Source of the DNA: Pyropia yezoensis
Lineage: Eukaryota; Rhodophyta; Bangiophyceae; Bangiales; Bangiaceae
Direction: 5' to 3'
Assembly (NCBI GenBank): GCA_009829735.1
Contig: CM020620.1
Coordinates: 1,178,001 to 1,242,000, forward strand
Length of the DNA: 64,000 nt
The notes beneath the pieces are model-generated. The model had not been told where the DNA came from. It searched no databases and saw nothing but the letters and a program-made list of their open reading frames with translations. Below are positions 1-12,155 of this stretch, piece by piece. Positions within the stretch are counted from its first letter, which is position 1; each line of letters starts with the position of its first letter. The position numbers and the translations under genes are program-made.

Positions 1-340
1 CACTGACAAACAAGAAGATGGTGTGTGGGCCAACAGTTTCTTGGTCGGGACGGGGACGCAGGGCCAGGCCCCGCTGTCCCTCCCCTTATCCCCCAGGGTC
101 CACTCAGAATCTCGCCACTCAGAATCTCCCACCCCAGCACCTGCCCAACGGGCCACACGGAAATTCAAGACGATAAATGCAGAAAACCCTCAAATCCCAG
201 TTGGATTTACTACTAAGCTAACTATCCCAAACTTAGGGAAGATGGACCCAAATGCAGGGGGAGGAACGGATCAGGCTAGTGGCCTGCCGCCCCTTGCATG
301 GCACGTGTTGCCCCCCTACCTGGGGGTCAATACTGCCACA
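1..340 (-). repeat. F1 3' LTR, truncated at window edge
   Basis: Bases 1-340 repeat 8902-9243 in direct orientation with roughly a dozen differences. The similarity stops at the motif tgccaca, the complement of the LTR start TGTGGCA. The missing part is present at 57233-57360. Confidence 0.9.
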
Positions 341-677
341 CTCCCCTCTCCTCAGTTCCGACCGACCCGGTCGGCCCTGTGAGGGGGTTTGTAAACGCAC
401 GTCTCGGCGTTGGGGGCGCGACTTGCTGTCCCCCATCGAGTACGTAACGCGGATGTGGAGGCGGTCACGTTGACCGCCCCTCTCCTCAAGCTTGCCCACT
501 CGGCAGCTTGCTCTCCTCAGTTCACACCTCACCATCACCACCACCTCCCCTTCACCTTCCACGGGCCGCCCCACACTGGGGAGGCCACCTGTCTACCCAC
601 GATCCGAGTCCCCCTCAACTCGAGGCGGGTCTCGTGCCGCTGTAGCGAGGGCGTCTCTCCCCAACTTGGGGAGAGTC

Positions 678-2617
678 ATGGCGACCCCGGGAGTGGATAC
701 GGACTGTCTGGACGAGCGTATGGAGGACACCACCTACGGTGCAGCACTCGCCGGGACTTCCGGCGGGGGCTCCGCGATTGCTCCGGGGGATGGGACTCCC
801 GCGTCACCCGGCTTTGGGTTGACGGCGGATCTCCCCCGGAGGCGGGACAAGTTGTCCCGCGTGAGGCCTTGGGGCGGTGGTTTTACCCCGATTGGCCTCT
901 ATATGAGGAGGGGTTGACTGTTCTTCGCTGTGGCCGACTTGGCGCAGCGATGGGTCAGGTATGGGACCGCCTACGGGAGAAGTATCCCCGTAGGGTCGGG
1001 CTCCCTGCCGGCTTCAGGACGGACCAGTTTGCCTTCCTGGACGACGGGGAGGTCGATTACATTCAGCGGACCAAGGCCATGGTGGACCGCGGGGGAACTA
1101 TCCCGGGTCCCGGCGACTTGCCGACCTTTACTTGGGACGCGGTGGCAACTCGCCCCCCGTACCTTCAAGAGGCCGATCCGCACACTCATCACTTTGATGT
1201 GCGGATGGAGAAGGACTTCCGGCGAGGTCCCTACTTGGTGAACTCGGCTCAAGTTGAGGTTCCTCAGCAGTCTGCTGCCAGTAAGGAGCAGTACTATCCG
1301 AAGAAGCCCGAGTGGTGGCCTCAAGTTGAGGTCCCCTACGGGTTCCCGGCGTTGCTGCCACGGTTGCTTGACCACTTCGGCTCCGTCATGTTGACGGCTG
1401 GCCCTGATCACCTGGTGTGGGCCATGTTGGCCACCCAGTGGCTCCTCGAGGTCATGTCGACCTGGGTGTCTTGTGTTCTGCGGCGGGGGATGCTCTGGCA
1501 TCTCCCCCTCCGGCTTACCCAAGGTTTGGAACAGCTGACCCCTCAGCTAGTTGCTGAGGGGTGCTCATCAGGACAACTCACTCTACTTGAGGAGATGCTC
1601 CGCCTCCACAAGTTTATCGAGTGGGAGAGCATTGAGCACAAGTTGCGCCGCCCCACTCGTGGGCCCAAGGACGATGGCGCACTTCGCCAGTTCGTGTGGG
1701 TCGCTCGTGGACTTCACGACGGCCGTGTGTCCTACGAGAGGGGTTGGGCATCGGGGACTACCCGTATGCCCCGGGGGTGGATCGTCACACTGCGCCACCC
1801 CCGGACAAGCCCATAGTTATGGCCGTGCCCTCATATGATGACCATATGACTCAACCCACTGCGGGGGCCCCAAGTCGAGGTCGCAGTTACACCCGGGTCC
1901 CGCCACCTCGGCGTGCCCCTCCGCTTCCTACTGTCCCCTTCCAGCCGCACGGAACATCCCGATTAGCGTGGCCGTTGAGTCGTCCACCCCGGTGTCCCCC
2001 AACCTGGGGGCCACCCTCCTGACGGTATACCCCAAGTTGGTGTTACCGCCCACGCCTCTAACCTCAGAGATGATGATCACCACGTTGGTGCGCACCATTT
2101 CCTGGTTGGCCGCGTCGACCGGAACCCTTCAAACCTCCGAGACTTCTCAACTTGAGGAGCGCGTTCGTACTGCAGTGGCGACCGCGAGTTGCGAGTCGGT
2201 GGCGGAGTTTACGACGGCCGAGTTGGCTCGCATTGGGGCTATTATGCCCCAGCCAGCCCCACTTGGGCGTGGCAAACGTCGTGCGAGCCGGGCATACTCG
2301 CCTCCTCGCCGTCGTCGCCGACACTCGCGGCGCTCTCCCTCCGTGTCGGAAGACGAGTTGTCTTACTCCGTCTCGGAGTCCTCGACTCCGTCAGAGTCGG
2401 AGTCGGTCCGGCGTCTGCGTCGCAAACTTGCGCGCAAGACCAAGCAGAAGAGTAGCCACGGTCGGCGCCTCTTGCTCGACCGTGAGGGGCGCGACGGTTC
2501 CGACTTGGAGCCGCTGCCCCCTCCGACTGGTGGGAGCGTTATCGCCGTGGGTCTCGCCGCTCGGCTCTACGTGAGGGCGAGGGCCGTGGGGTGGGAGAGT
2601 CTAGCATGCATGCCTAG
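678..2617 (+). pseudogene. F1 antisense ORF (aORF1), frame-broken duplicate
   Basis: This is the same gene as 54610-56553 on the minus strand of piece 3, where it is one open frame. Here the frame breaks several times, at places where piece 3 has one more G in a short G run (near 828, 1730, 1952 and 2534). Because the two copies appear to be the same locus, these breaks are probably sequencing or consensus errors. The ATG is at 678, in a context identical to the piece 3 copy. Confidence 0.8.
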
Positions 2618-2728
2618 TTGGCAGCTGCCTTTGTTGTGAGAGTGTGAGGGTTAGGGCTGTAATTAAAAGCCACTCTGCGTACCACTTCGACTTGAAGCAC
2701 TCTCTTGGCACTGTTGCTCGGCCTTCCC

Positions 2729-5700
2729 TCAAGTTGAGGGAGGGCTGTTAGGGTCTATCTCATTCCGGGCACAGTACGCCCGGACCTTCTCAGCGGGAAG
2801 GTCCTCTACATACTCCCACGTATCATCCTTGGCTTTGTAGCCAAACCAACGGACCCTCAACATGAGGCGGTCAGTGTCCTCAACCCAGCAGTGGTCGATG
2901 AACTTATCGAACACGTACTCCTGCGGGCCCTGTTCGGCCGCAGGCAGTGAGGGGAGGCGCCATGCTTCCAAAGCACGCGCCCAAGCTGGGTCGCCTGCAG
3001 GCGTTGGTGCAACTTTGACCACGTCCTGTCCGTTCACTGTGCGGACCCAATCGTCACTTTCGATGGTGAAGCGCCGCCCATCAGTACGAAGGACCTGGTA
3101 CGGCCCCTTCGTCTGGAATACCAACTTACCCCCAGTTGGGGTGTGTGAGTGGACCAATACCCAGTCACCCTGCTCGGGGACATGCTTGGCGTTGCGCACC
3201 TCTTTGTCAAAGGTACGCTTGTAGCGCTTTTGTGCTTTGTCCATCTCAGCCCAGACTTTAGGGATGAGGTGTTCAAGTCTAGCAGCGAACTCCGCCTTAC
3301 TCTCAGTAGGAGTAGGCTTACTGCCACCATCCTCCCTAGTTGGGAGCGGCCGCCGCACGGCAATAGACCGCACGCGACGGGGGGTCACAAAAGCGAGGGG
3401 TACTTCCCCGGTAGATGAGTGAACCTGCGAATTGTAGGCAGTGGTAAGAATAGATATGTATTGGTCCCACGTTTTCACGTGCTCACTCACATAGTGGCGC
3501 AGCTGCCTAACAATAGTTTTGTTGAAGCGCTCCACCTGCCCGTTAGTTTGTGGGTGGTAGGGGGTGGCATGGTTTGCCTTAACCCCCAACATATCCAGCA
3601 CTCCCTGAAACAGTACAGACGCAAATTGCGGTCCATTGTCCGATAGTGTACTATCTGGGATGCCATACGCGGCAACCCAGTGATCTAGGAAGGCTGACAC
3701 GACCGACATGGCCGTGATCTCTGCCAGTGGGATCGCTCGCGTAAGTTTCGTGAAGCGGTCCCAGATGACCAGGAGGTACTGGTTGCCCTCCTTGGTCACT
3801 GGCAGTGGCCCAAGGATGTCCATCGCCAACGCGGCAAAGGGCTCCTTGGCCGGAAACAATAGCATAGCCGTAGTAGGCCGCCGTTCCATCAGACGGTTCT
3901 GTGCACAACTTGTGCAGGCAGCCACCCAACTGTAGATGTCCACCACCATGGACGGCCAGTAGTACCTGGTCCTCAGGGTCTGGTACAGTTTACTAGACCC
4001 CAGGTGTCCACTCGTGGAAGCGTTGTGCTCCCTCTCAAGGATACTGCCCTTGAGTGATGCGGGGACGAAAAAGTTGTTCGGTCCCCTGGAATACCCCCCT
4101 CCTCATGAGGAGGCCATCGTCTCCCAGGAAGAACCGCGTCTCCGCCACTGTATCCAGTGTATCCCTCTGCGACTTGCAGAAGGGATCCTCGGCCTGGGCC
4201 TTCACCACCTCGTCCAGGGACAGGGGCAAGTACTTCTTGTTCCCTGGCGCCTCGGGGTTCAACGCCTGACCCGAGCGCGTGACTACCCCCACGATGGGGA
4301 TGTCCTCATCGACTGGGTTAGTGTCCAGCCCCTCGGTAGGTACCCGAGAGAGGCCGTCGGCAAGGGCATGTTGCCTGCCAGGTCGTTACTCAATATCAAA
4401 GTTGAAGGGTGCCAGTCGCACCCTCCACCGGTTGAGACGAGTGTTCGTACAGTCCGTCTTAAAGATGAACTGCAACGCGCGGTGGTCACAGCGGATGAGG
4501 AACTTCTTACCCTCTAGGTAGTGACGAAGTGACGTCACCGCCCACACCACTGCAAGTCCTTCCAACTCGGTGACTCCGTAGTTCTTCTCGGCCGAGTTCA
4601 GCCCCTTGCTAAAGTATCCCACCGGCAAGTACTCCTTGTCCGGCTGCTGCTGAAGCAACACACAACCAAGTTGGTCGTAGCTAGAATTCACATCCAGGAT
4701 GTAGTGGCCTCCCAACTTGAGAATAGCCAGGATAGGGGGCTTCAGCAGAAGGTCCCGAAGAGTCTCAAAGGATTCCTGCTCCACCCGACTTGGGGGAGGC
4801 AGGTTCTTCGATAGCGTTGAGCTCACTAACTCATTCAACGGCTTTGCCACCTTGGCGAAGCCCTTGGTGAAACGTCGGTACACGTTACACATCCCGAGGA
4901 AGCTCCTCATCTGGGTCTGGGTCCGGGGGTACTGAGCCTTACGGATGGCCCTCAAGTTCTTCTCGTTCACACTGAGACGCCCCGGACGGACAACATGTCC
5001 CAAGTACTCCACCTCTTGAGTGAAGAGGTGGCACTTACTCGCCTTCAGTGACACACCGGCGTCAGCAAGTAGCTTGAGCACCTGGCCATGATGGCCAATG
5101 TGCTCCTCCGGACTTCGGGAGAACACAATGATATCGTCTAGGTACAAAAGACAGATCTGCCACCGTACTCCGGCCAGAATCATGTCCACAGCGCGCTGGA
5201 AAGTTGCCGGCGCGTTACACAGATCAAACGGTAGACGCTTGCACTGGTAGGTACCACAGTGACAGGTAAAGGTAGTTTTATGCCTGTCCTCCGGGGCAAT
5301 GGGAATTTGTCAGTACCCCGCGTTACAGTCCAGAGTAGAGAACACGTTCGCCTCCCCCAGAGAATCCAGACAGTCAACCATCCTAGGTAGGGGATAATTG
5401 TCCTTCACCGTTCTCTCGTTGAGCTTACGGTAGTCGATACAGAACCGGGGGGTCCCATCAACTTTGGGGACGATAACCACCGGACTCGCCCACTCGGCGT
5501 TGCTGGCCTCGATCACATCGAGGGCCTCCATGCGAGCAGCTTGCTCCTAACGAGAGCCCTTGAACGGGGTCCTCCCCTATACGGTTGTTGGCGTATAGGG
5601 GGTGCACCGGGCTTCAACTCGATCCGGTGTTGGGTAGCTATCATGAGTCCCAATTGACCATCCCACAACTTAGGATATTGGTCCAAGAGGCGTTCAACTT

Positions 5701-6714
5701 GAACCCTCAACCTGGGGGGAACACCCTCCATGTTCACATGGGGTCGAGGAGAGGCGGCCGACTTGGCTTGATGCTTCTCCTTTCCGGACTTCGGGTCGCT
5801 ACTTCCGCCCGCGTTGAGGGTGACCGCTACTACCGGTCCCTCGTGTTGATAGATATAGCCGAACTTGGCTCCCGACTTGAAGTACTGGGGCGACGAGCTC
5901 AGGTTCATCACCTGGATCCTCCACGGGACTCTGGCTTTGGAGTCCATCGTGCCAAGGGCAACAAGCACTTGGTGCTTGCGAGCAAGACGGGGGTAAGGGT
6001 GCACAATCCCGTTCCCCGTATAATCAGTTACAACGTCAAAGTGCGCCACCGAGTTGGGGGGCAACGTGACTTTACGGGCTAAACGCAGGTTAGCAGTAAT
6101 CCCTTCCCTCACAGAGCAAACAGGCTTCGACTGTGAGACTGTCACAGGAGCCACAGACTTTCCCTTACCAAGGATGGGGATGGTCTCCCCATTCATCAAC
6201 TTGACCCAATGCTCAGGGCCACAAATCAAAGGCACTTGTGTTACGACATAAGGGGTACCCAGAAGCAGGGGTACCGATATATTCTCAACTACTCCATAGG
6301 TCACGTCGACCTCATGGGTCCCCAACCTAGTTGGTAGGGTCACGGCACCAACGATGGGAAGTACCCCACCCTTGATGTCAATCATATGGTCAGCTTTGGA
6401 CCTCCAGCGTAGGAGCTTCATCTCCTTTGGTAATGGCGACTTGCGTATCAAGGAGGCTCCTGACCCGGTATCAAGTACGATACGGGCACCACAGGCGCGG
6501 CCGGGGGCAAGTTGCACCCGTCCAGCCACCTGGAAGTTCTCACCCGTCAGGACCGCGATGACCCGACGTGAGTTTACGTTCTTGGGGAGTCCTACCCGAG
6601 GTGGGCGGACTCCCTTAGGTCGCCGCAGTATCCGGCACGGTTGGTTCGTCCTCTTGACCCACTTGGCCGAGGCTGCCGTTGTGAGCTTCGGACGGCCAGC
6701 TCCAACGGTCATTC
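2729..6714 (-). pseudogene. pol: F1 pol, duplicate copy
   Basis: Order from 6714 downwards: aspartic protease (DTGSG), reverse transcriptase (YLDD), RNase H, HHCC and DDE integrase, and a C-terminal chromodomain. It shares with the piece 3 copy a frameshift near the protease-RT boundary, a TGA where NAGY-W-QIP is expected, and a TAA where FDIE-Y-RPG is expected. It also has a private extra A near 4072, where piece 3 has four A and this copy five. The shared breaks are probably real; the private one is probably an assembly error. Confidence 0.85.
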
Positions 6715-8655
6715 GTTTCCCGCCGACTTGGCGTCCGAATCTGAGGGCGGGGAGGAAGACGACGAGTCCGAGGACGACGTGTCCGCCTCCTCCGCCGAGG
6801 GTGTGGCGACCGCGACGATCGGTCGAGACCCACCCTCGCGGCGGGAACGTACTTCGTTCGTAGCCGACTTCTTACTCGCATTCCTAACAAGTTGTTGAAT
6901 GCGTTTACTCAACTTGGGGCACTCATGTGCCCAGTGTCCATCGGAATTGCAGTTCCAACACCGATTGTCAGTTCCCGGAGGGGTCTTCTCAACTGGGGAA
7001 GACGAAGAGATACCCTGGGAAGTTCCCACGGCAGCTACCGCCCTCTCCTTGCGGATTCGGCGCGCCTCTCTGAACTCTCTGGCTCGGCGCGCCTCCTCCC
7101 GTTCCTTGGCCCACTCGGCCTGACGCTTCTGGCGTTGTTCCTCCCGCAACTTGCGGTAGGCCTCACCTCTGCGGTAGGCGAACCTAGCCAACTCGGCCAG
7201 GGTCGCCCGGGCAGTGTTATGCTCCCGGGTCTCCATCCGAACTGACCAATGGAGTCCCTCCACAAACCGACTCTCCACCACGGCTTGTGGATGAAAAAAC
7301 CCACAAAGATTGTCGAGCTTACGGACTCGCTCCGCAAAGAACAACTCGTCCTCCGCCTCTTCCTGATGGGCTTGCGTAAACTCCTCGACTTGAGAAGCCA
7401 GCGCCGCTTCATCAACCATGGCCCTCAACAACCAGTTGACGAGCTCCAAATAGGACGTCACCTCCCCAGCGCCTCCGCTTGAGGAGCTGGGCATGACGGA
7501 CATAAGTTCTGTCCGTAGGTCTCCCTTCGTGAACTCCTGTAGCATGTAAAAAGCCATGCCTTCACTTATGGCATTGTCGTCACAGGCTTTTGTGAAACGA
7601 CGTAGGAACTCAAAGACACGGAGGGGGGGAGTTCCATCCCACTCCGCTTTGTGCCCAAAAGAATGAAGTGCATTCTTCTTGGCACGGCCCATGGCTCGGG
7701 CCTGGTCAGGACCATACGCCACCGACTTGTTGTGGAGGGCGTAGGTCTCACAGTCAAAGATCCTCTGGTAGACCGGGTTGGCTACCTGGATCTTGGGCGG
7801 CACCTCACGTTGAGGGAACAGCCGCTGTGGCACTGGGGTCAGTTGACCCTCAGCGCCTGTAGTCTGGTACGGCGAGCTTGGTGTAGCCGCCGGCGTTTCC
7901 GAGTGGAACTCCCCCGTGAAGGGCGTACGCCCCACCGAGAATGGTGCGGCTCCCACGTTGGGAGTCACAGGGGTCCCCCCCTGTTCGGGGCGACCCGGAA
8001 GAGGCGTCAGGGGAGATTCCCCCTGCGCCTGCGGACTCGAAAGCCCCAATCCGGTCTGGACATTAAGGCCATCTGGCAAACTCGCCACAATCTGATTCAG
8101 AATAGTATTCGTCATCGTGACCACCAGGTCCGGCAAAGTCTGCCGCAACATATTGGTCGCCTCCCGACGGACAGTTTCCGCGAGGAGGGGATTGACGACT
8201 CCAGTTGAGTCTCGGTCCGCCTCCGGGAGTCCGCCTGAGGGGTAACCACGTTCCTCAGGGGTCTCAACCGGGGGCATGGGCGCGAGCTCATCGCCGACCA
8301 ACGGAGGTCCGCCGTCCTCCGAAAGCCTAGTTGGCGACGGCTCCAAGCCAAAGTTGGCTCCAACCCGAGTGGAACCCGCGGGGACAGTCCTCACCCCTTG
8401 GGACGTTCCCGTTGAGTATACCACACGGTGGCCAGACTTCGGCCCACCCACATCAGAAGTGTCACCCGAGTGAACTCCCGACTGAGTCGAGGTGGCCTGT
8501 TGCCCGCCCACACTTCCAGTCCTGCTGGCTTGAGGGACCTCTAGTCCCTCTGCGACCCCAGGTAAACCCACCTGTGTCTCACCAGTATTCGAAGGCACTG
8601 AAGTACGTGCGTCACCCGTGTACTCCCCGGACGACGGGGGGTCCGAACTAGCCAT
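6709..8655 (-). CDS. gag: F1 Gag polyprotein, duplicate copy
   Basis: This is the same open frame as 48573-50519 of piece 3, with ATG at 8655 and stop at 6709. It has a long Pro/Ser/Thr/Gly-rich N-terminal half, a central helical capsid-like region, a charged Arg/Glu-rich helix and one CCHC zinc knuckle (CWNCNSDGHWAHEC), and it ends in GNE. See the piece 3 entry for details. Confidence 0.85.
   Translation of the reverse strand: MASSDPPSSGEYTGDARTSVPSNTGETQVGLPGVAEGLEVPQASRTGSVGGQQATSTQSGVHSGDTSDVGGPKSGHRVVYSTGTSQGVRTVPAGSTRVGANFGLEPSPTRLSEDGGPPLVGDELAPMPPVETPEERGYPSGGLPEADRDSTGVVNPLLAETVRREATNMLRQTLPDLVVTMTNTILNQIVASLPDGLNVQTGLGLSSPQAQGESPLTPLPGRPEQGGTPVTPNVGAAPFSVGRTPFTGEFHSETPAATPSSPYQTTGAEGQLTPVPQRLFPQREVPPKIQVANPVYQRIFDCETYALHNKSVAYGPDQARAMGRAKKNALHSFGHKAEWDGTPPLRVFEFLRRFTKACDDNAISEGMAFYMLQEFTKGDLRTELMSVMPSSSSGGAGEVTSYLELVNWLLRAMVDEAALASQVEEFTQAHQEEAEDELFFAERVRKLDNLCGFFHPQAVVESRFVEGLHWSVRMETREHNTARATLAELARFAYRRGEAYRKLREEQRQKRQAEWAKEREEARRAREFREARRIRKERAVAAVGTSQGISSSSPVEKTPPGTDNRCWNCNSDGHWAHECPKLSKRIQQLVRNASKKSATNEVRSRREGGSRPIVAVATPSAEEADTSSSDSSSSSPPSDSDAKSAGNE
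6715..6721 (-). promoter_or_regulatory. -1 frameshift heptamer GGGAAAC (F1, duplicate)
   Basis: It reads G GGA AAC in the gag frame on the minus strand, two codons before the gag stop. The pol frame is -1 relative to gag and stays open through it. Identical to 50507-50513. Confidence 0.85.
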
Positions 8656-8754
8656 GTTGGCTGACGATCCGTATGACAAGGTCCAAGTCCACCGTTCCTC
8701 TGAGACAGAGGGCCCCCTACACCCGGGTGCACCCGGAGGTAAAGTTTACCTCTG

Positions 8755-8772
8755 TCCCCTGCTGCTCCACCA
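8755..8772 (-). promoter_or_regulatory. Primer binding site (F1, duplicate)
   Basis: On the minus strand TGGTGGAGCAGCAGGGGA lies two bases inside the 5' LTR. The first three bases would pair with a tRNA CCA end. The same 18 bases occur in all three families. Confidence 0.85.
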
Positions 8773-8774
8773 AA

Positions 8775-9243
8775 TGTGGCAAAAACCACTCGCACACGCG
8801 ACACCCAAGTTGGAGCGGTGTACAAGGGCTGCCTCCCGTGTCGGGGGAACCGGAAGAAGTGCAAGTCGCACACACTCTGTCCCTGTTGTGGGGCAAACTC
8901 CCCACTGACAAACAAGAGGATGGTGTGTGGTCCAACAGTTTCTTGGTCGGGACGGGGACGCAGGGCCAGGCCCCGCTGTCCCTCCCCTTATCCCCCCAGG
9001 GTCCACTCAGAATCTCGCCACTCAGAATCTCCCACCCCAGCACCTGCCCACCGGGCCACACGGACATTCAAGACGATAAATGCAGAAAACCCTCAAATCC
9101 CAGTTGGAAATACTACTGAGCTAACTATCCCAAACTTAGGGAATGTGGACCCAAATGCAGGGGGAGGAACAGATCAGGCTAGTGGCCTGCCGCCCCTTGC
9201 ATGGCACGTGTTGCCCCCCTACCTGGGGGTCAATACTGCCACA
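8775..9243 (-). repeat. F1 5' LTR, duplicate copy
   Basis: 469 bp, starting TGTGGCA and ending TGCCACA in element orientation. It is followed at 9244-9248 by agaac, the complement of the gttct target duplication seen in piece 3. Confidence 0.9.
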
Positions 9244-12155
9244 AGAACAAGAGGGAACGCATCCCACCCTCTACCTTGACTCTCTTCAAACCGGTGCTCC
9301 TACCTCCTCGCTCGGAGACCAAGGTTCAAGTAACGATTCGGATCGCAGGTCAATACCTGATCTATGGACATAGGGAATTTCTGGCGAAACACCAGTTATA
9401 CTTGGCCCACGGACATCACAAGAAGGTAGAAAGGCACACCCCGTTCTCGGTGCTAATCGTCAACGTGAGCCGGAAGCTAATAACCCTCGCCAAGGGCACC
9501 CGAGTTGGTACAGCAGAGCCTTACCAGGGGTCCGCCCGTGCTATGAGCAAGGAAGACCTCTTGAACCTGCAACAAGAGCTGGCATCCAACTTGACGGCCT
9601 TAGACGTACCTCCGAAACAAGAGCAGGCTGGCAGCGCTACTCCGAAGCCCGAACAAGCATCACCCGGGATGCCGAAGGTCAAACAAGAAAATGTCCCTCC
9701 CGACTTAAAGGAGGCACTGGAGAAGCTTCTCCAGGAATATCGGCACCTGTGGTCGGGAGAGCTGGGCAAGATGGACGCCACTCTACACCGGATTCAACTC
9801 AAGCCGGAAGCTAAACCAGTGCACATGCAACCATATCGGGCTGGACCTCATCGCCGGGATGAGATTGAGAAGCAGGTTAACAAGATGCTCAAGATGGATG
9901 TTATCGAGCCATCTGATGGCGAGTGGGCCTTCCCAGTGGTAGTCGTCCCGAAACCTGGCGGTCACTTCCGTTTCTGCGTTGACTACAGGCGCCTGAACGA
10001 GATGACCGTCAAGGATGTATACCCGATACCCCGGATGGATGATTGCCTCGACTTTCTTGGTGATGCCACCCTCTTCTCGACGCTGGATTGTAATGCCGGT
10101 TACTGGCAGATCCCTCTGGCTGACGAGGACAAGGACAAGACCACCTTCACGTGCCACCTGGGACTATTCCGGTGCATGCGTTTTCCTTTTGGTCTCACCA
10201 ATGCTCCGGCCACCTTCCAAAGAGCCATCGACATCATCCTGTCCGGGCTAAGGTGGAGAACATGTTTGGTCTACCTGGACGACATTATCGTTTTCTCCAA
10301 GACCCCAGCGGAACACCTGGAGCACCTTCGAGAGGTCCTAGCCCTCCTGTCCAAGGCTGGAGTTACCCTCAAGGCCGAGAAGTGCCACCTGTTTGGGACT
10401 GAGGTGGAGTATCTGGGGCACGTGCTGAGTCCGGGAGAGCTCCGAGTCTATGAGAAGAACATCAAAGCCCTCCGGCATGCACGGCAACCTAAAACCCAGA
10501 CGGAACTCAAGAGCTTCCTGGGTATGTGCAACGTCTACCGCCGGTTCGTACGGGACTATGCTCTGATTGCCCGGCCATTGACCAAGCTCACCAGCAAGAA
10601 GCTTCCCGCACAACTCCCGGTGTTCGACGAGAAGCAGACCGCGGCCTTCGAAGAGCTCAAGAAGCGCCTGACCACCACTCCAGTACTGGCGTTACCCAAG
10701 CGGGAGGGCCAGCTTGTTCTGGAGACGGATGCCTGTGGCGTCCAGGTGGGGTGCTCACTACTCCAACAGCAACTTGATGGGCACTTTCTCCCGATAGGCT
10801 ACTACAGTCGCGTCTTGACTCCAGCTGAGAAGAACTATTCCACGACCGAGCGCGAGTGCTTGGCAGTCGTGTGGGCTTGCTTCCTGCTACGTCCATATCT
10901 TGAAGGACAAGAGTTCCTCATCCGGACGGACCACGCCAGCCTAAGGTGGTTGCTATGTATGGACAGCAGCCAAGGAAGGGTCGCCCGGTGGCGCCTACGC
11001 CTTTCAGAGTTCAAGTACAAGGTGTGCACCAGAGCAGGGAAGGAGCACCACTGCGCCGACACCATGTCCCGGCTGGAGACTCCTGCAGCCGACACCGGTC
11101 CTATTCCGGAGGAAATACCTTGCTTCATCCTCCCGAATGTTGGACGTGGCTGGCATGCTCCCCTGTATGAGACACCGGAAGCTCATCAACCTGTGACCAT
11201 TCACCGGATGCTGGAGGCACAATTGACGGATACTCAATGCTTGGAGCTTCGCCACCAAATGGACCTGAACCAGAACAGTCGTTTCTCCGAGTCTACAGAT
11301 GGACTCCTGGTACGGGTATCACCCTTCGATGGGGCCACTCAAGTATACGTACCCCGGGGCCTACGAGCTGACATCCTACGCCTGGAGAAATCGTCTCCCC
11401 AGGGCGGACATCCTGGCATCAATCGGATGTATGCCTCAATGCGACGACATTACTACTGGGAAACCATGGCCAGCGACGTCCATAAGCACCTGGAGGCTTG
11501 TGTTTCTTGTGCAAGGAACCGGTTGTCCCAGAGGAAGAAGACTTCTAAGCTACGCCTATTCCCTGCGGCGGAACCCTTTGCCAGCTTAAGCATGGACATC
11601 CTGGGGCCCCTACCTGAGACATCCAGTGGCAACATATACTTGCTCATCATCTGTGACCGGTTCTCCAAGTTCACTCGAGCAATCCCGCTGAGGACCATCA
11701 CGGCTCTGGATGTCACGTCAGCCTTCTGCGAGTACTGGATAGCTGCCTAAGGCCCTCCAGACTCCGTCTTAACCGACAACGGTCCCCAGTTTGCATCCCT
11801 GTTCTTCCAAGGAGTCTGTGACCTGATGGGCATCAAGAACTTGTACACTACGACGTACCACCCTCAAACGAACGGCCAGGTGGAACGATTCAACCGGACC
11901 CTAGTAGACATGCTACGGCACTACGTGGAGGAGCACCAAGAAGACTGGGACGAGCTCCTGGCTGTCGTCACTCTAGCCTACAACTCCCGAGCTCACCGGA
12001 CAACGGGAGTCGTTCCACTCGACTTTGTCACCCCAAGACGGCTGACCAACTTCTCCCTGGAAAGAATACCAGATGGTCTCCAGCCTGCATTGAAATCAGG
12101 TCCCAAGGCCAAGGATGAGTTCCTGGAACAACTGAAGCTCCTGCTCCCAAGAGTC
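9244..12155 (+). pseudogene. pol: F3 element 3B pol, internal part (piece 1)
   Basis: The open frame carries RT ([19 protein letters not shown]), RNase H (ETDACG, ERECLAVVWA, HHCADTMSRL) and integrase (HHCC with CVSCARN, then MDILGPLP, LTDNGPQF and NGQVERFN). Its N-terminus is interrupted by the F1 insertion at 9243; the missing protease part is at 57361-57938. A TAA at 11748-11750 replaces an expected Tyr just before the integrase LTDNG motif. The frame then continues to 12155, where a deletion of about 1.37 kb, relative to element 3A, joins integrase directly to the 3' end of the antisense ORF. The chromodomain is therefore lost. Confidence 0.85.

Larger units (their letters stand above)
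1..9243 (-). mobile_element. F1 retrotransposon, duplicate copy (piece 1)
   Basis: This is a Ty3/gypsy-type element read on the minus strand: 5' LTR at 8775-9243, gag, pol, antisense ORF, then a 3' LTR cut by the window edge. It is the reverse complement of 47985-57232 with only scattered single-base length differences, so it is most likely the same genomic element assembled twice. It sits in F3 pol at the same site as the piece 3 copy; the five bases after it (9244-9248, agaac) complement the target duplication gttct. Use the piece 3 copy as reference, because this one has more homopolymer losses. Confidence 0.9.

Noticed and set aside
971-1522. 183-codon ORF opposite aORF1 and many 60-130 codon frames within gag and pol
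   Set aside because: Overlap clearly conserved genes in other frames and show no domain content.
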